Source: Xanthostigma xanthostigma (taxonomy: Eukaryota; Arthropoda; Insecta; Raphidioptera; Raphidiidae). Taken from it: a stretch of DNA of 64,000 bases. The first letter of the stretch is position 1, and the number at the start of each line of letters is the position of its first letter. The translations under genes were made by a program, and so were the position numbers. Positions 22,613 to 35,883 of this stretch are shown here, in pieces. The notes beneath the pieces are model-generated. The model ran no database searches, was not told where the DNA came from, and worked only from the letters and a program-made list of their open reading frames with translations. Location: assembly GCA_963575645.1 (NCBI GenBank), contig OY754464.1, positions 26,737,501 to 26,801,500 of the forward strand, given 5' to 3'.

Positions 22613-23194
22613 GGAAGTCAGTACATCTAAAATTTCACTAATAATCACAGGTGTCCATTCCAGTAGTTAATAGTGTATTATACCAGTTATAAAAAAAGCG
22701 TGACAAATTCACAGACAAAACGAGTACATATAGGGCGCTTTAGCTTACGTTATTCGCGCCTAAAAATGACTATGATGAGAAATTTTGAACGAATTTGTCG
22801 TGTCGCGCTGTTACCCATCACATCGCTCTTGTGAGAATATGATCGTCCCACGTATGAAAATTGATAATTTTGAAGAGTGCATGATATTCTTCATACGTCA
22901 TATAAATCAACATTTTCGTTCTTATATCCTTCCTTTCTCTCAATTGCAAATGCATATTTTAAACACTGAGTGTAAGCCGCCATATGATAACATAGGTCGT
23001 AGAGGTCTATAGAAAGAGATGTATATAAACTATCTGCCTCGGGATTTGAATTCAATTTGACGAATCAATGTGCGTGACACATTAGATCACAGGCTGAATA
23101 TTATTAACGTCGTTTCGGTAGCTGCACAACATCCTATTTTCATAAAATACTCGGGATTTCATGGTTACATATACTGTCTGTCAGGTAGATTTCA

Positions 23195-23470
23195 ACAAAA
23201 AAAAAAGACGGGTTGCACTCCGGAAGTGCCGGCAGAAGTGAAAACTTGAATATTAACGTCTTACGAATTTGCGATCAAAATGGTTTGTATCATAGATTGC
23301 ATTTTTATGTACGATATTTCAACGCTAGATGGCTAACGTTGTATAAATAAAAGTTTTCATCTTACGAATTTTCGATCAGGTCATGTGTCCCTGACGCGAG
23401 TTTAACATTTTTTACCCATTACAAAAAAAGTGTACAACGCCGCTAAAGAAGTTTTCACTTCAAAAAAATG
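23195..23470. repeat. Dispersed repeat with gggttgcactccgg start
   Basis: It begins around gggttgcactccggaagtgc and ends near gaagttttcacttcaaaaa. It resembles a repeat I recall from other insect genomes; its class is unknown to me. No coding capacity. Confidence 0.35.
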
Positions 23471-23802
23471 TGGGATAACCTTGTTTGCGTAAAAAAAGAC
23501 AATAATCAGGTACAGTTTTTATTTTACATTTAAAAAAATAAGTTGGACATTCCATAAATAAAAACATTTTAATTATAGCGAGAAATAAAAAGCGATTTGT
23601 TTGAAAAGAGAAGCACACCTTGCTTACGAACTATTATTTTAAAATAAACATTAATGTCACACGTACATAATATTTTTCTTGTTTTCAAACTATTTGATTT
23701 TTTTTCTGCACCTCATATTATTAAAAAAATAATTTTAAAAATTTTGTAAATCAAAATATACCTACAATTACTGATATTCTTTAAACAATGGCAGTAGACC
23801 AT

Positions 23803-26800
23803 TTAAGCTTTTGGTTTGGTGGAATTAACCCACAACGGCACCGCATATGTTTGGGTTACGACACGTTCGATTGTAAAGTATTCTTCGCTAGCTTCTGCAA
23901 TGTTGTAGAATCTCTTTAATTCTTCAATAGCTTTGTCTTCAATCTGAAAAGAAAAATACTTTTAATTTATACAAATGAATTCAGATTTGTCAAATGAAAA
24001 GGCGCTTTAAAAACATGGCGGAGCTAAGGAAAAAACTTTGATAGTTACATTTCATTGGGCGTGTTTGGCCGAAGTAAGTACTTACTAAACTTAGTAAGCC
24101 AGTTAGCATAAAAAAAATAAAATCTTACATGCTGACTATAGCGCTTTTCGGCCAGGACAGACTTACTGGCTTGAGATAACTCAAAACACTGGTTTACGTT
24201 ATATCCCGTACATAACCTCATAGATAGAATATAATTAAACAGTACTAAATTTATCAATATAATTTAATTCATGTAAATAGTTGCAAATGGATAAATGACA
24301 GGTCTGTTCCTGTCTGTTTTGTTTACATCAACAATAAGCAAAATGGCGTCTTATATTAAATCATGCTTACTGCGTTAGCACTTATTTTGTGTTCCGGCCG
24401 AAAATTTTGTAAGTATAGTGAGTGACTTACTAAATTTAGTAAGTACTTATTTCGGCCAAACACGCCCATTATGTTGTAAAGTTTATTTCACTTGTTTCGT
24501 TTTTGTCATAAACAATTTCATTAGCATGTAAATTTTTCCGCTATTGGAGTAAATTTTTTTACCAGCAGATGTCACGCGTCCATTTGACAAATTTCAATGG
24601 CAAAATATTTATTTGTATCAATTTATGCATATGTGTGTATTTTTTCCGAAACTAAGTTTGACTTCTGAACGCTGCATGGTCTATTTTTTTAAATAATTTT
24701 GAGAGAAATCTACCTGTGTCAACTGCAGTGGTTTAGCCTTCATCCTTGTCCAATTCACCTTCATTTTCTTTTCCTGAGCTATTATATCCGAGAAGCTGAC
24801 CATAGTTTCAGGACTTCCGATTGGCGTTTGTACGTCGCACTTTTGCCAAACAGATTTTAAAGATTCCGGTACAGTTTCCGGAGACACTCTTTCGGGCAAT
24901 TCTTCATTGGTTTTGTTCATCTGCCATGGACTGTTCACCTGTTTCAAATTTATCTTATCCAACTGCTCTCCTAAAGAGGACATAGAAATGTTTTCAGCTG
25001 CTAATTTTTTTCGCTGTTTTTGCGAGAGTTTTTGAAATTTCGATTTTGATTCCAATTTTGGTGGTGACTTAGCAACAGAGCACGCTTCGTGTTTCGGTGG
25101 AAATTTAGCATATTCCATGATCGAGAATGCATCGTGCTTGGGTGGAGATTTAGCGTAATTTGATAACAATTCTGGAAATTCGGAGGAATCAGAGCTCGTC
25201 AGAGGCGGCGTAGAAACTCGACTCGCATTTAAGTTCACGAAATTATCCGGGGCAGGTTTACAATCAGCAGCCTCATCTCTAGCCAACGAATTAACTTTCA
25301 ATCGAGCATGTATCAATTTCTGTTGCTTTTGTTCTTGTGCGTTTGGTATTTTCACCCACTTTTCATCATCCAGTTTAGCTGTTTGTATTTCGTCGATAGC
25401 AAAAATCGTCTCGTCCGTTTTTGTTACGCCGCCGTCTTTATCGGAACACTGCGAATCGGTACGTTTCCTCGATTTCTCCGACGAGCTGATTCTGCGCAAT
25501 CGGGTCTTTTTCTTGTAATGATTTTTGACGTTTCTCTTTTCCACATCGGATTCAACGCTATCCAGGCTAACCGGATACAAATCGCTTATCGATATCACTT
25601 CTTCGTCGGTGGGAGCGTCCGAATAGGGAGTTATGACGCGTTTAGACATCAGCGGATTCCAGTTGCAATAAAAACGGCTCAGTTGTTTCAAAATGTCATC
25701 GTCCAGCAGCTCCAACGACCTGCTTTCCAACATGGCTGACAAATTGAGACAAATGAATTCCATACAGCAGGTCTTCAGTTGCGCGGCATTGTATATATCA
25801 GCAAAGCCGATTAGCTGAGATACGTTCCGTAACGTTAGCTGATTAGCCAAAGCCACCTCACACATTTCCTTCATTCTACAAATAAACAGCTGATCGGCAA
25901 TCACCAACACGTTACATAGGTAATCGATATCGTCGCATGCTGCGATTCCGGGCGCTTCGTCTGTGTACAAGAAATCCACAATGAGTTCGACGATGCTCTG
26001 CGATATCGGAAGCGACACGGCCGCTTTGCTTGACCGGTCGTTCCAGCGACCCGAGAACAAATTATTAAAATAATCTAATCGACCAGCCAGAATACATTTG
26101 TGTGCGTTCAATTCATTGCCGTTTCTTGATTTTATTTTTACGTCAAACAGATGCGGAAACTGATTTCTGTTGAATTTCAACTGTTTATTTTTGTTGATGT
26201 TTTTCTCTTCGCATTTGTATTTTATCAGACCGTTATCAAAAACAAAATTATCCAACTTTTTATATAATTCAGTGACACCGAATCGCTTGGCCGCTTCCTG
26301 TAATAATCTAACCGGATCTTTTATATCGCATTTCATTTTTTCCACACTGGTTTTCTTTTTTTTCTTGGAGCTGTAGTGTTCGAAAGCTGATATATCATTT
26401 GTGGAATCTTGAAAAGTGTTTTCTTTTTCGATATATTCGTTGACCCTAGTGCCTTTGCACAATTTTAACAGGTTCGTCGGGCACGGGCCTACCACAATTA
26501 AATCGCAAGAACCTGTATATATGAACCGTAAAATTTGTTCGAAAATATCTGGGTTAACGTTTTTGAGTTCGACCGTCGGTCGGTTTGTATCGTTCGCTTT
26601 TATTAACGTTTCGAAATGTTCGCTGTGATGAGCCAAGATGAATCGATGAACCGGAAACAGCCTGTTGTCGACTTTAAAAACGGCATCGTGCACTTCGTCT
26701 GTCGTATCGGCCTGTTTCAAGAGAGCTAGCATATGCTCTTCCATGTCGGAATAGCTTACTGTCGGCACGTCGAGTAGAAACGCTCTCGGATCAGTTTGTA

Positions 26801-29800
26801 TAACCGCGAAGTTGCGACCTTTTAAGTCGCTGTAAATTCCAACTGCCCGGTGAACGTGTATTAATTTCGTGACTCGCACATATTCGCAATCGTCTTTATT
26901 CAGAAACTCGTGAAAAGCTGATTTCTTTACGGCTTGTTGTTGCGATGCGGCCGCGTTTGCTTCCGGGTTCTTCTTCTTTTTTGTTTTGACTTCACCTTGA
27001 AACGCTTCTCCATCTTGGGTAATAAACAGAACGTGATTCTTATTAAGTACCGCGTCAGATACGACCAACGGCCGATTCAGCGAGAAAACGCACCTAGTGA
27101 GCTGCTGACTCGATTCCTGCCACAACAATATATTCCCCGTGTTGGTGATTACCAACACCTTCAACTGTTCTCCGCCGCGTTCCATCAACAGTGATCTGTC
27201 GATGCTGGCGTTCAGATGTCCACCGATCACGGTCACTTTGGCAACATTCAATTGTCTCGACGCAATTCGCCTGCACCGATACTCATGCAATACATATATG
27301 TCGCCTCGTTTCGTTACGATTACGGTCGCACCATCACTGGCGGCGACGTGAGTGAAACAAGTGTCCTGTCCTCCCAGTGCTGCTACCTGTTGGCAAATGA
27401 TAGTTTTAGATTTCAACCGTTCGTACATTCACTTGGATACAGTCGACCTTTCGTATCACCGATTCTTTGTAAGAATTAATTGTAGGTCAGTGAAAACTAT
27501 GCTCCATAGTGAAAACTCTTATGCTGGGTTGCAGAAAGCATTGTCAAGAATTTTGATTTGACAATAACCTTAGTTTGTGATCATATCATTACAGTTTTTA
27601 ACATTTTAGAAGCAGTCTAATGTTGTGAAACTTCATCGTGTAGAAGACACAAAAACAAATGTTTCTTCTACACAGATAAAATATCATTTATCCAACTACA
27701 TTTTGTTCCAAAATACATAGAAAAACATTAAACGAATATTGGTCGCACTGCCAAACCCTGTCGGCAAAATATTGCCTTTGCTAATACATGCACTGGCATT
27801 TTTAAATGCATCATTTTGTCAACATAAATATTATTGAAAAAATTGGTTGTCTGTAAAGTCGGTTTACGGACGATAGTTTTACGTGATAACGTCATAAAGA
27901 AACATTGATGAACTCTCTGACGTCACGCGAGAAGAGAGAGAAATGCGTACAAGCCGACGCTTGGGCCGATCGTGCCTCTCTATCGCTTATACTGCGCTCT
28001 CGCTTGCACGCTCAGGCTCAGGCGGAACGTGACACTTTTTCGTGCGTGCAGCCGGTGTTTCATCAATTTATAAGACGTTATCACGTCAAAAAGTTGTTTC
28101 AATGTGGAAAGTATACAAAAAACGATGTTATATACAAATATACGCAGTTTAGATAAAATATTGATTCTATCGATAATTTATTTTTCTTATAAAGAAACAT
28201 GTACGTTCACCATCTAAGGTCGTTGTCAAATCAAATTTTCGACAATTCTCTCCGCAGCCCAACATACATAATTTTTTTTTTTAGAGTTTTGTCAAATTTC
28301 GGGTTTCATTGCTCCACCTATGCTGCTCAAAAATGATATATTTTATTTAAATCCAGAGCAATATAAAAGTTTCGACTGTGTTGTATATTACAGACGCTCG
28401 GCAACTGAGGTCATTAAGTATCTTGAAACATTTAAAAATTGAAACGTGAAACTTACTTGTTTGGGACTGATAACGGTTTTACCGATGTTCTTATCGTGAC
28501 CCAACTGGCCTGCATTTAGACCCCAACTGAATACTGCCGACGGCCCCCAAGCGACGGTATGGAATCTAGCGGCGCAAATACCTATAATCGACGCTGGAAA
28601 TTCCGCCAACGGTCGAGGGCTAAGCAATTTATCGGGTGGCGGTGTTATTCCTAGTACATGGTGTGTGTTCAAACCACAAGTCCAAATCTGATTCGAACGT
28701 GCCGCCTAAATCGGGCAGAAAAGAATTATTATTACCTGAAAATCTTAACAGGGCGTTTTCCATACACTAGAATTCGTGTCCAATAATATGGGTAGATCAT
28801 AGATATATATATTTAATAGATTGCGGATACACTAGCGCTTCGTGTACCTTCTAGAAGCCATTTTGTACGTGGAAAACGCCGTAAAAAGCGCGCGAGATTC
28901 AAAAATATTAATTATTTTATAATATGATTTCATTGAGAAAAACGACAAAACTCACAGTAAACAGTGATATTTCGCTCCAAAACCTATTTTTATACTGAAA
29001 AAATTACAAAATTGAGCATAAATATAATGTAAAAGCTTAGAACATTATACATTGTCAGTTAGGCATCAAGGTTGACAAGCATTGATGCCAATCTGACAAT
29101 GTAAAATGTTCTAAGCTTTTATATTATATTTATGCTCAGTTTTGTAATTTTTGAAACGTTTTAATATAAAAATAGGTTTTGGAGCGAAATATCACTGTTT
29201 ACTGCGAGTTTTATTGTTTTTCCATTAACATCATATTATAGAATATTTAATCTTTTTGAATCCAGCGCACTTTTTACGGCTTTTTCCACGTACAAAATGG
29301 CTTCCATATGGCTTATAATTGGAACCATTCCGCACAATGCTCAAGAATAGGCATCCGCTATCTATGGCGTAGATCAACAAATATATCTATACTAATATAA
29401 TAATATTATAGAGATAAAGTTTGTAAGTTTGAATATAGGAGGTAATCTCCGAACCTACTCATCTGATTTAAATTTTTTTTTTACGAATATTCAGAATGAA
29501 CATAGGCTATATATTATCACATTAAAATAAAAGCCCTTCTCATAGAGATCATTTTTGCAACATAAGTCGACAAAAAACAGTGGCAATCTACAAATTCGGG
29601 CGAAGCCAAACCAGGCCGCTAGTGTATTATATTGAAATAATTATTAGATATCTAATAAGATTTTGAGAGTCTGAAATGCGTGTAAGATAGCAAATCGTGA
29701 CATCATAATTCATATAAATCCAGTTAAGTGCCAGTAAAACAATCAATTGGATTTTCAATTTATTATTAAAATACTAGTGACCCATCCCGGTTTCACCGAG

Positions 29801-32800
29801 GTGCAATAGATATAATTCTGCAAAATGTATTTCGTTTGCAGCCCAGCGTCTGAACTAACAGCTTTGAGCAAATTCTACCAGACTTGCTTATGAATTAATA
29901 GCTTTGAGTAAATTCTATCAGATGTTGTTACATCTTACTAAAACAGTTTTTTACAGAAAACACTGTAATTTTGTACAAAAATATTTAATAAAAACTATCC
30001 TATAGCGTAAGTTACAAAATTTCATTAAAATCGGTTTCGGAGATAAGCGCGGCCAAAATTGTGACACGAGAATTTTATATCTATAGATATTGATTTTTAA
30101 TTTGTTATTAAAAAATAATGAAAAAATAGTAACCTAAAAACTCGTTTTAGGCGAGGATTTTCTGCTTTTAGTTTGTAACATTAAATTGAGACTTGACTGT
30201 AACTAACGAAATTTTACTTTTTCGTGCTAATTTCCAAAAATATGAAAATACCCTATTTAGCTTTAAGTTTTTATTGGAACGTTAAAAAAGCCAAGCAAAT
30301 AAACGAGATAAGGAAACTCACAGTTCCCGATTCCATAAGGAAGACAGAATGATCTCTCCCAATAGCAGCCTGTTTACAAACGGAAGCGGTCGGATGTCCC
30401 GGCGCCGTGAACTTGATTTGTTTTGGTATCAACGCTGTCTGTTCCGTGTCGATGCCGAGTCTGCCTCCCTGCCCGTGGCCGCACGAGAACACTTTTCCAT
30501 CTTCGGACACCATGACGCAGTGAAACTTGCGTAAGCAGACCTGTTGATGACGTGTTTCTTTGTTAAAAAAAAAGAAAAAACGTGGTGCTTGTAAATCTCA
30601 CGCATCTAAACACTCGATAGAAAGGGGTGTGTCTATCCAGTTTCCCCTCAACGCATTCGTACCTACACTACCCGCCAATCAACCAGTTTTGGTTCTCCGC
30701 TAGGAGCTCATTTGTCCCAGCCCCGTTTCGTTTTTCGTCAGTTTTGATGTGAAAACATCTTATAAATCGGTATGTGTATGACACGATTCATTTTTCCGAT
30801 GTTCAATTTGTATATCCAGTGCTCGCCTTGTAAAGTTTTTGAGATTTTTATATATCACAAGAATTTTTATCATACAGGCGTATAGATAAAAGTACAAATG
30901 GTCTTACTCTTATGGTGTCAGTCAGTGCCCAGCACAGAAAGCAGCGCAAACTCGACATTTTTTTTAATATATGTTTTTTTTACGGTATAGTGCGTACTAC
31001 TATAATAACATTAAAGTGTAATTACTGTTTAATTAAAATTTTGGTTTATATGGAGCAACAAAAGTTTTTATAGAACCCAAAAATATTGTAATATATTTTT
31101 TTAAATTTCAAACTTGTACAATGTGTATCGTCTGAGAGACAGTTACAAAATGTTTTCGTCGTTGTCAATCCCAAAAAATGCCTTTGTTCACAAGTCCAAA
31201 CAAGAGTGGTCGAATTCTAGCAACTGATCAACAATGCGAACTTTGATAAGCAGTTCCCGATGTTCTCAACAATTATTTGTTATTATTTAAGTTTAACATT
31301 ATAAAATTAACAAAAATAATATAAAACTAATATCCTGGCTAAATAGCCACATGACCGCCGAAAACCGTATATTCCCTTCCCGTTCTCCCGCCATTCCCTA
31401 GCTTGTCCATTCGTTTCAAAAATCGGGACTTTTTTAAAACGCCACGGGACTGTCCCGCCAAAAGTGGGACGTCTGGTCACCTTAACCCACATATAATGGA
31501 CGTGTTTGTCGGTCTCTTCTTTTTGAAGATTACCATTAAAATTTTGGGAGGCGCACGCGCTGTCGCATGCGCAGTCTGAAAATAGACCTACCATTTTGAA
31601 GGAAATCTTCAAAAATAAGAGAGCAACGAACTTCACGAAAAGGTACCTGCTTAATGGAGACATCAAACTTTTGTCTTTTAAGCGTGTCCAGCAATTCGGG
31701 ATGTGCTCTTGAATGCTGTGAACCAGTGCCGAGCGTGTAGTTGGTGTTACTGCCCCACATGTACACCTCGCATTGATAATTGGCGCTGTGCTCCACCCTC
31801 TGTACGGCATCTTTCATGGCGTGCTCCAGTGCGGTCAAGTCGTCGTTATCAGTTATGTTCAGTTGTATTCCTGAAAATCGAGTTACATCAAACCTAAACC
31901 TGCTAAATCGCATGCGCTTTGCAGGAATCTATGACGTCACAAGGTTAGAAATTCTGCCGCCATATACAAATCAAAAGTTAGTACGTGAATGTACCCCAGA
32001 AGCAAACTATGCTTAGTTCAAAATTGGCCAAATAAATGTTTTTACGTTAAGTCACTACACGTTGCTTTTGTCAGAAACTTTCTATCTAAAACCATTTCTA
32101 AAATTGTTTGCTACAAAGTATGTCCAGTCCGTGAATAGACCAGTGCGCAACAATGCTTAAAATCTTGTCCTGAAAATTTAGCATTTTGGATTCAACATAG
32201 TTCCGAGGTGGAGTTGTGTTCGGGTTTGAGAAAAATGATTCTAAATATATATGAGACCTGCCTACATAAAATTGGAAAAATAAAAAAGTATACTGCGTGA
32301 AAAGCGAACTCAAATAATATAAATTAATGCAAGGGTAGTCACTGCAGTCAAAGGTCACAAAATTTCTACATATCAAACGTTTATTATTATTGGCCTCTCG
32401 ACTGCTGGTTATTGAAGCATTCATTTATATTATTTTAATTCAATTTCACGCACTCAGGTTTTTTTTAATTCGTTTGCATTGCTAGTAGTGATGTGCCGGA
32501 TAGTTAAAAATGTATATCCGCGGATATGGATCTGAATACGGATATTTGGTTTCAAGATCCACGGATACGGATTTTAACTTTCTTAGAGTACGCGGCGGTA
32601 AATATTGCACATCGACCTTTGGAAAGAGACTATCTGTTATGGGAAAAAGTTATTGACTTTTTTAAGAGTTAACTCTCATAACAGATTGTCTCTTTCCAAA
32701 GATCAATGTGCAATATCTCATTATAAAGATAGTTGATTTAGTACATTTGAGTTATGTACTATTAGTATGGTACTCACTACGATAAATTTTTGCAATATAA

Positions 32801-33984
32801 AGGTGCCAAATACGATTTTAAGAAATAAAAAATAATCTGAATGGAATTTAACAGTTTTTCATTATTACCTAATCACCTATATATATAAAATTTCATCTAT
32901 GAATTGAAAAGTAATAAGGTAAAAGATCCGCCATAAAACTAACGGATACGGATCTTTCTTCTCTCTCGGATATCCGCGGAATCGGATATCCGGCACATCA
33001 CTAATTGCTAGTATATTTCTTATGAACTTCTTGAACAAATCCCGTGTTGTTATCATTGTTTTTACCGCGTAATTCCAGAACTGATAAGATAATATTATTA
33101 TTAACTATGATGACTTTCAACAATGACCAATTGTATTTGAGAATGAGACAAATATTTTGATTGACAAGATTTTTAAAACTGCATGTCAAATTCCTTTGGC
33201 CAGATAAAAAAATCAAGTGGATTTCATTAGACTGAGCGATTTATTAGCTCGACAATAAACTTGATAGATGAAAACAGTGAACAAGTGTAGCATACCCACA
33301 ATGCCGGATTTAGAGGTCTGGAGGCCTCAGGGCAACAAAGGAGTGGAGGCCCCCTGGTCCCAAATTATTTTTCAAACAAAGTTGTTTACTAGTGTTAACT
33401 AGTCTGAATTTGAATTTTTTTCCGAAATCTCGCTATTGTGGAGGCCCCGGGGCTAAATCCGGCCCTGCATACCCAGCCCATGAAAAGTGTATGGACTCAC
33501 TCCTCAAATTTTGAATTTATAGAATAGGTCCACACCAGTTTTCTGTGATCATTCGAATGTAAAAATAATAAGGGCAAGCGTCGCTGAGGAGAGAATGCTC
33601 AGCAGAAATTTTTGGCCACTTCATTGACTTACCATGCCTGATAAGATCGACAGCTATGTCTATCTGTCCGTAGAACACGCTCCTATGCAAGGCGGTGCAT
33701 CCCGACTCTTTGTCTTTCGCGTTGATTGGCGCCCCTCTGTTGTCGAGCAACCAGTCGACCGTTGCCTTTCTACCGCAGGACGCAGCCACGTGCAGAGCAG
33801 TTCTACCGACGGAATCAACTACCGAACTACACTCGCCGCACAGCCATCTGGCGTAGGCGCACACCGTAGAGTCCGATACTTCGCGCTTCGTTAAAACCGA
33901 CGTAAGGATGTTTCCATGAAGTTTCGATCGACAGCCGTGACTACAGTCACGCTCAATAACCGAGTTAATTTTTGCGTTGCTCAT
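23803..33984 (-). CDS. IBTK: Inhibitor of Bruton tyrosine kinase orthologue (ankyrin-RCC1-BTB protein)
   Basis: Six exons on the minus strand: 33633-33984, 31647-31870, 30322-30540, 28457-28687, 24714-27386 and 23803-23943. All junctions are GT-AG, in one frame of 1279 residues (human IBTK about 1350). In order: ankyrin repeats (about 58-118; GRTALHVAASCGRKATVDWL), RCC1-type repeats (about 140-400; VYMWGSNTNYTLGTGSQHS, FSCGHGQGGRLG), a first BTB domain (about 577-645; HDAVFKVDNRLFPVHRFILA) and a second (about 770-865; LDYFNNLFSGRW). A serine-rich tail with LSQKQRKKL precedes a conserved last exon (IEDKAIEELKRFYNI). IBTK is a cytosolic adaptor, and in mammals a CUL3 ubiquitin-ligase substrate receptor. 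Exon 4 has a second in-frame acceptor 18 nt upstream (start 28705). One exon of 2673 bp holds both BTB domains; every intron carries repeats. Confidence 0.96.
24056..24468. mobile_element. TGGGCGTGTTTGG MITE, copy C, in the last IBTK intron
   Basis: Ends tgggcgtgtttggccgaagt and its complement. It serves as the uninterrupted reference for copy A. Confidence 0.8.
27520..28267. mobile_element. Inverted-repeat element (tatgctgggttgcagaaag ends) in IBTK intron 4
   Basis: About 60-bp imperfect inverted ends pair, including ttgatttgacaa. It hosts the nested ACGTGATAACGT element at 27841-28088. Confidence 0.65.
27841..28088 (+). mobile_element. ACGTGATAACGT family, copy b (nested)
   Basis: Starts aattggttgtctgtaaagtc, then tttacgtgataacgtcat, and ends ataagacgttatcacgtca. 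Interior motifs (gcttgcacgctcaggc, gcggaacgt) are shared with the other copies. Confidence 0.75.
28853..29304. mobile_element. Palindromic MITE (agaagccattttgtacgtgg arms), copy 1, in IBTK intron 3
   Basis: Arms of about 200 bp share gtaaaaagcgcgcgagattc and aacctatttttata, inverted. A second copy lies at 60479-61282. Confidence 0.8.
29390..29626 (+). mobile_element. Short retroelement fragment ending gcgaagcc...ccgctagtg
   Basis: It begins tatactaatataataatatt and has a ttgtaagtttgaata segment and a 3' part with gggcgaagccaaacc, features of common insect non-autonomous retroelements. Assignment is from memory of the pattern. Confidence 0.45.
29787..30091 (+). mobile_element. Short retroelement copy (cccggtttcacc ... 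gtgacacgagaattttat)
   Basis: Starts near tgacccatcccggtttcacc and ends tgacacgagaattttatatc. The same two ends bracket 58661-58882. Confidence 0.55.
32486..33003. mobile_element. hAT-type MITE TAGTGATGTGCC, copy 3, in IBTK intron 1
   Basis: Exact 8-bp duplication attgctag at 32478-32485 and 33004-33011. Same internal hairpin as the other copies. Confidence 0.92.
33299..33467. mobile_element. Short hAT-like MITE (CAATGCCGGATTTAG ... CTAAATCCGGCCCTG)
   Basis: Inverted ends with an exact 8-bp duplication catacccA at 33291-33298 and 33468-33475. It contains inverted ggaggcccc motifs. Lies in IBTK intron 1. Confidence 0.85.
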
Positions 33985-35191
33985 TATGGATAGCGTTACG
34001 TAGGTTTGTTTCTTCGATAAAATAATTATGGTTGATTGATTATGTATAGAAAAAGTGTATCAATGGCACGACTTAAAATACTAGTCAGAAAAAAACTCAA
34101 ATTTTGAAAAAGCTGAATACTGAAGGAACAAAATTAGTCGTTTCTTCTCCACAACTCACTTAAGTGGTCTCGTGCAAACTGGCTTAAGTTTTCGTGCTCT
34201 TACAAAAGTTTATAAAGTAGAAAAACAATTGCACAACATTAAATAACAAAACAAAAAACCTAATTTAGGATTACAGCCAATCAATGTGATTGTTTTATTT
34301 TAGTACATTTTACTAGATAATATTTTGTTATTCACATATAAATATTATAGAATCTATTTTTCACCCCTAAGGGGTGAATTAGTTTTAACAGGTACCGATT
34401 AAAATCTTTAATATTTTTTTTGGCAACTGACTATAATAAATTATTCACAGCCTATTATTATTAAAATTTGTGAACTAAGCTCATTCACGGATAGTGTAGC
34501 GCGGGTGCTGTGCCCCCCCGTCCGACTGGGGCACAAAGTTGTGTAATAGTCTAGGCCGCCATAATTGTGGAAGATTTTTATCTGGAACAAAACAATTTTT
34601 TTCCTGTTATTGATACTTTTAACATCGAAACAGAATATAAAGGGAATGTTTAAAAATGTAAATGTTAATTGATCAATTAAGACATTAGCTATTTTATATC
34701 ATACTGTAAATTCTCAAAGATTAAACTCTGCTTATTCAATTACAAAAAAATTTTACGTACAAATTTCTTAAATTCATTTTTGAAATGCGAGTACATTTTA
34801 AGTACTAGCAGTTCCTGGTAATTATCAGTTAAAAGTTAAAAACTAATTTTCAACTTGTGGTGCAATAATCAATTTGCCCCGGAGCAGCTTTGACGTAACA
34901 TTATGTAATCCATACCTTGATTAGAATAATTGGTGTTCAAAACTTTCACTTGAAACTAGAGACAAGAAATACATATCGATAACAAAATTTAAGAAAATCG
35001 CAAAAACTGGCATTTCTCACACGTCATAAACAGTAAAACGCGCTTCTTTTAGTAATTTTCTTAAAAATATGTCAAGCGAATTTATTGACAGCGAAGCTAC
35101 AGAACGTCAAACGCGTCAGCGCTACCAACGTAACTTTAAAACTTACCGTGTCAGAAACTATCAAACAGTTTTTTACAAAAAAAAAAAAAAA
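33985..35191. other. IBTK upstream region and intergenic spacer
   Basis: The IBTK promoter should lie in the first few hundred bases after 33984. I see no clear TATA box or repeat ends. A small palindrome ttcacccctaaggggtgaa lies near 34361-34379. Confidence 0.4.
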
Positions 35192-35501
35192 AATTGGTTG
35201 TCTCAAAGTCGGTTTACGGACGATAGTTTTACGTGATAACGTATTCTGCTCGAATATCATATTTAATAATACATAACCTAAATTTTAGTAGTTGTCAAAC
35301 TATATTTTTACCGACTAATAATTTGATCAACCAAAGCAAAATACATATTTTTAAGTATGCGCCGATCGTGCTTCTCTATCGCTTATACTGCGCTCTCGCT
35401 TGCACGCACAGGGTCAGGCGGAACGTTACACTTTTCGGAACGTTACACTTTTTCGTGCATGCAGCCGGTGATTCATCAATTTATAAGACGTTATCACGTC
35501 A
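35192..35501 (+). mobile_element. ACGTGATAACGT family, copy c, upstream of NDUFS4
   Basis: Starts attggttgtctcaaagtcgg and ends gacgttatcacgtca, with the shared gcttgcacgcacagggtcag interior. A run of A precedes it. Confidence 0.7.
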
Positions 35502-35555
35502 ATAATATTTGTTTATAACAAACAATAACAAACATTTCATTTATTTTTGAACTTA

Positions 35556-35699
35556 GGTAATATTTTACTGAATTAACGCTTCCGATTTGAACGAATTATG
35601 AAACGAACAAAATTGTCCATTCACTTCTGTAGCAATGGACAATTTCGTTCGTTTCATAATTCGTTCAAATCGGAAGCGTTAATTCAGTAAAATATTACC
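35556..35699. repeat. Near-perfect 144-bp hairpin upstream of NDUFS4
   Basis: Arms of about 65 bp, ggtaatattttactgaatta inwards to the attgtccatt block, pair with at most one or two mismatches around a loop of about a dozen bases (cacttctgtagc). It ends 185 bp before the NDUFS4 start codon. Confidence 0.85.
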
Positions 35700-35883
35700 A
35701 ACGTTAATCAATGATAGTATAAAAATACACATAATTTCGAAATTCAAAGTAAAAATTCGAATTCATTCTGTGCAACATTTTGAGACACCCCGATTTCAAT
35801 TTAAATCAGGATTGTAAACTTGACAACGTTTTTGATTAAATAATCATTTTAGTTTTCAGTTTTCTGTCAAAATTAATATAAAT

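Noticed and set aside
23195..23470. Idea that the gggttgcactccgg repeat is derived from a structural RNA gene
   Set aside because: No internal promoter boxes or cloverleaf could be traced, so it is left as an unclassified repeat.
25308..27561. Plus-strand open frames opposite the large IBTK exon
   Set aside because: Antisense shadows of a conserved 891-codon exon.
31415..31500. Possible transposon end near ggtgaccagacgtccc in IBTK intron 2 (minus-strand reading)
   Set aside because: The sequence looks like a repeat I have seen, but no partner end or target duplication could be located.
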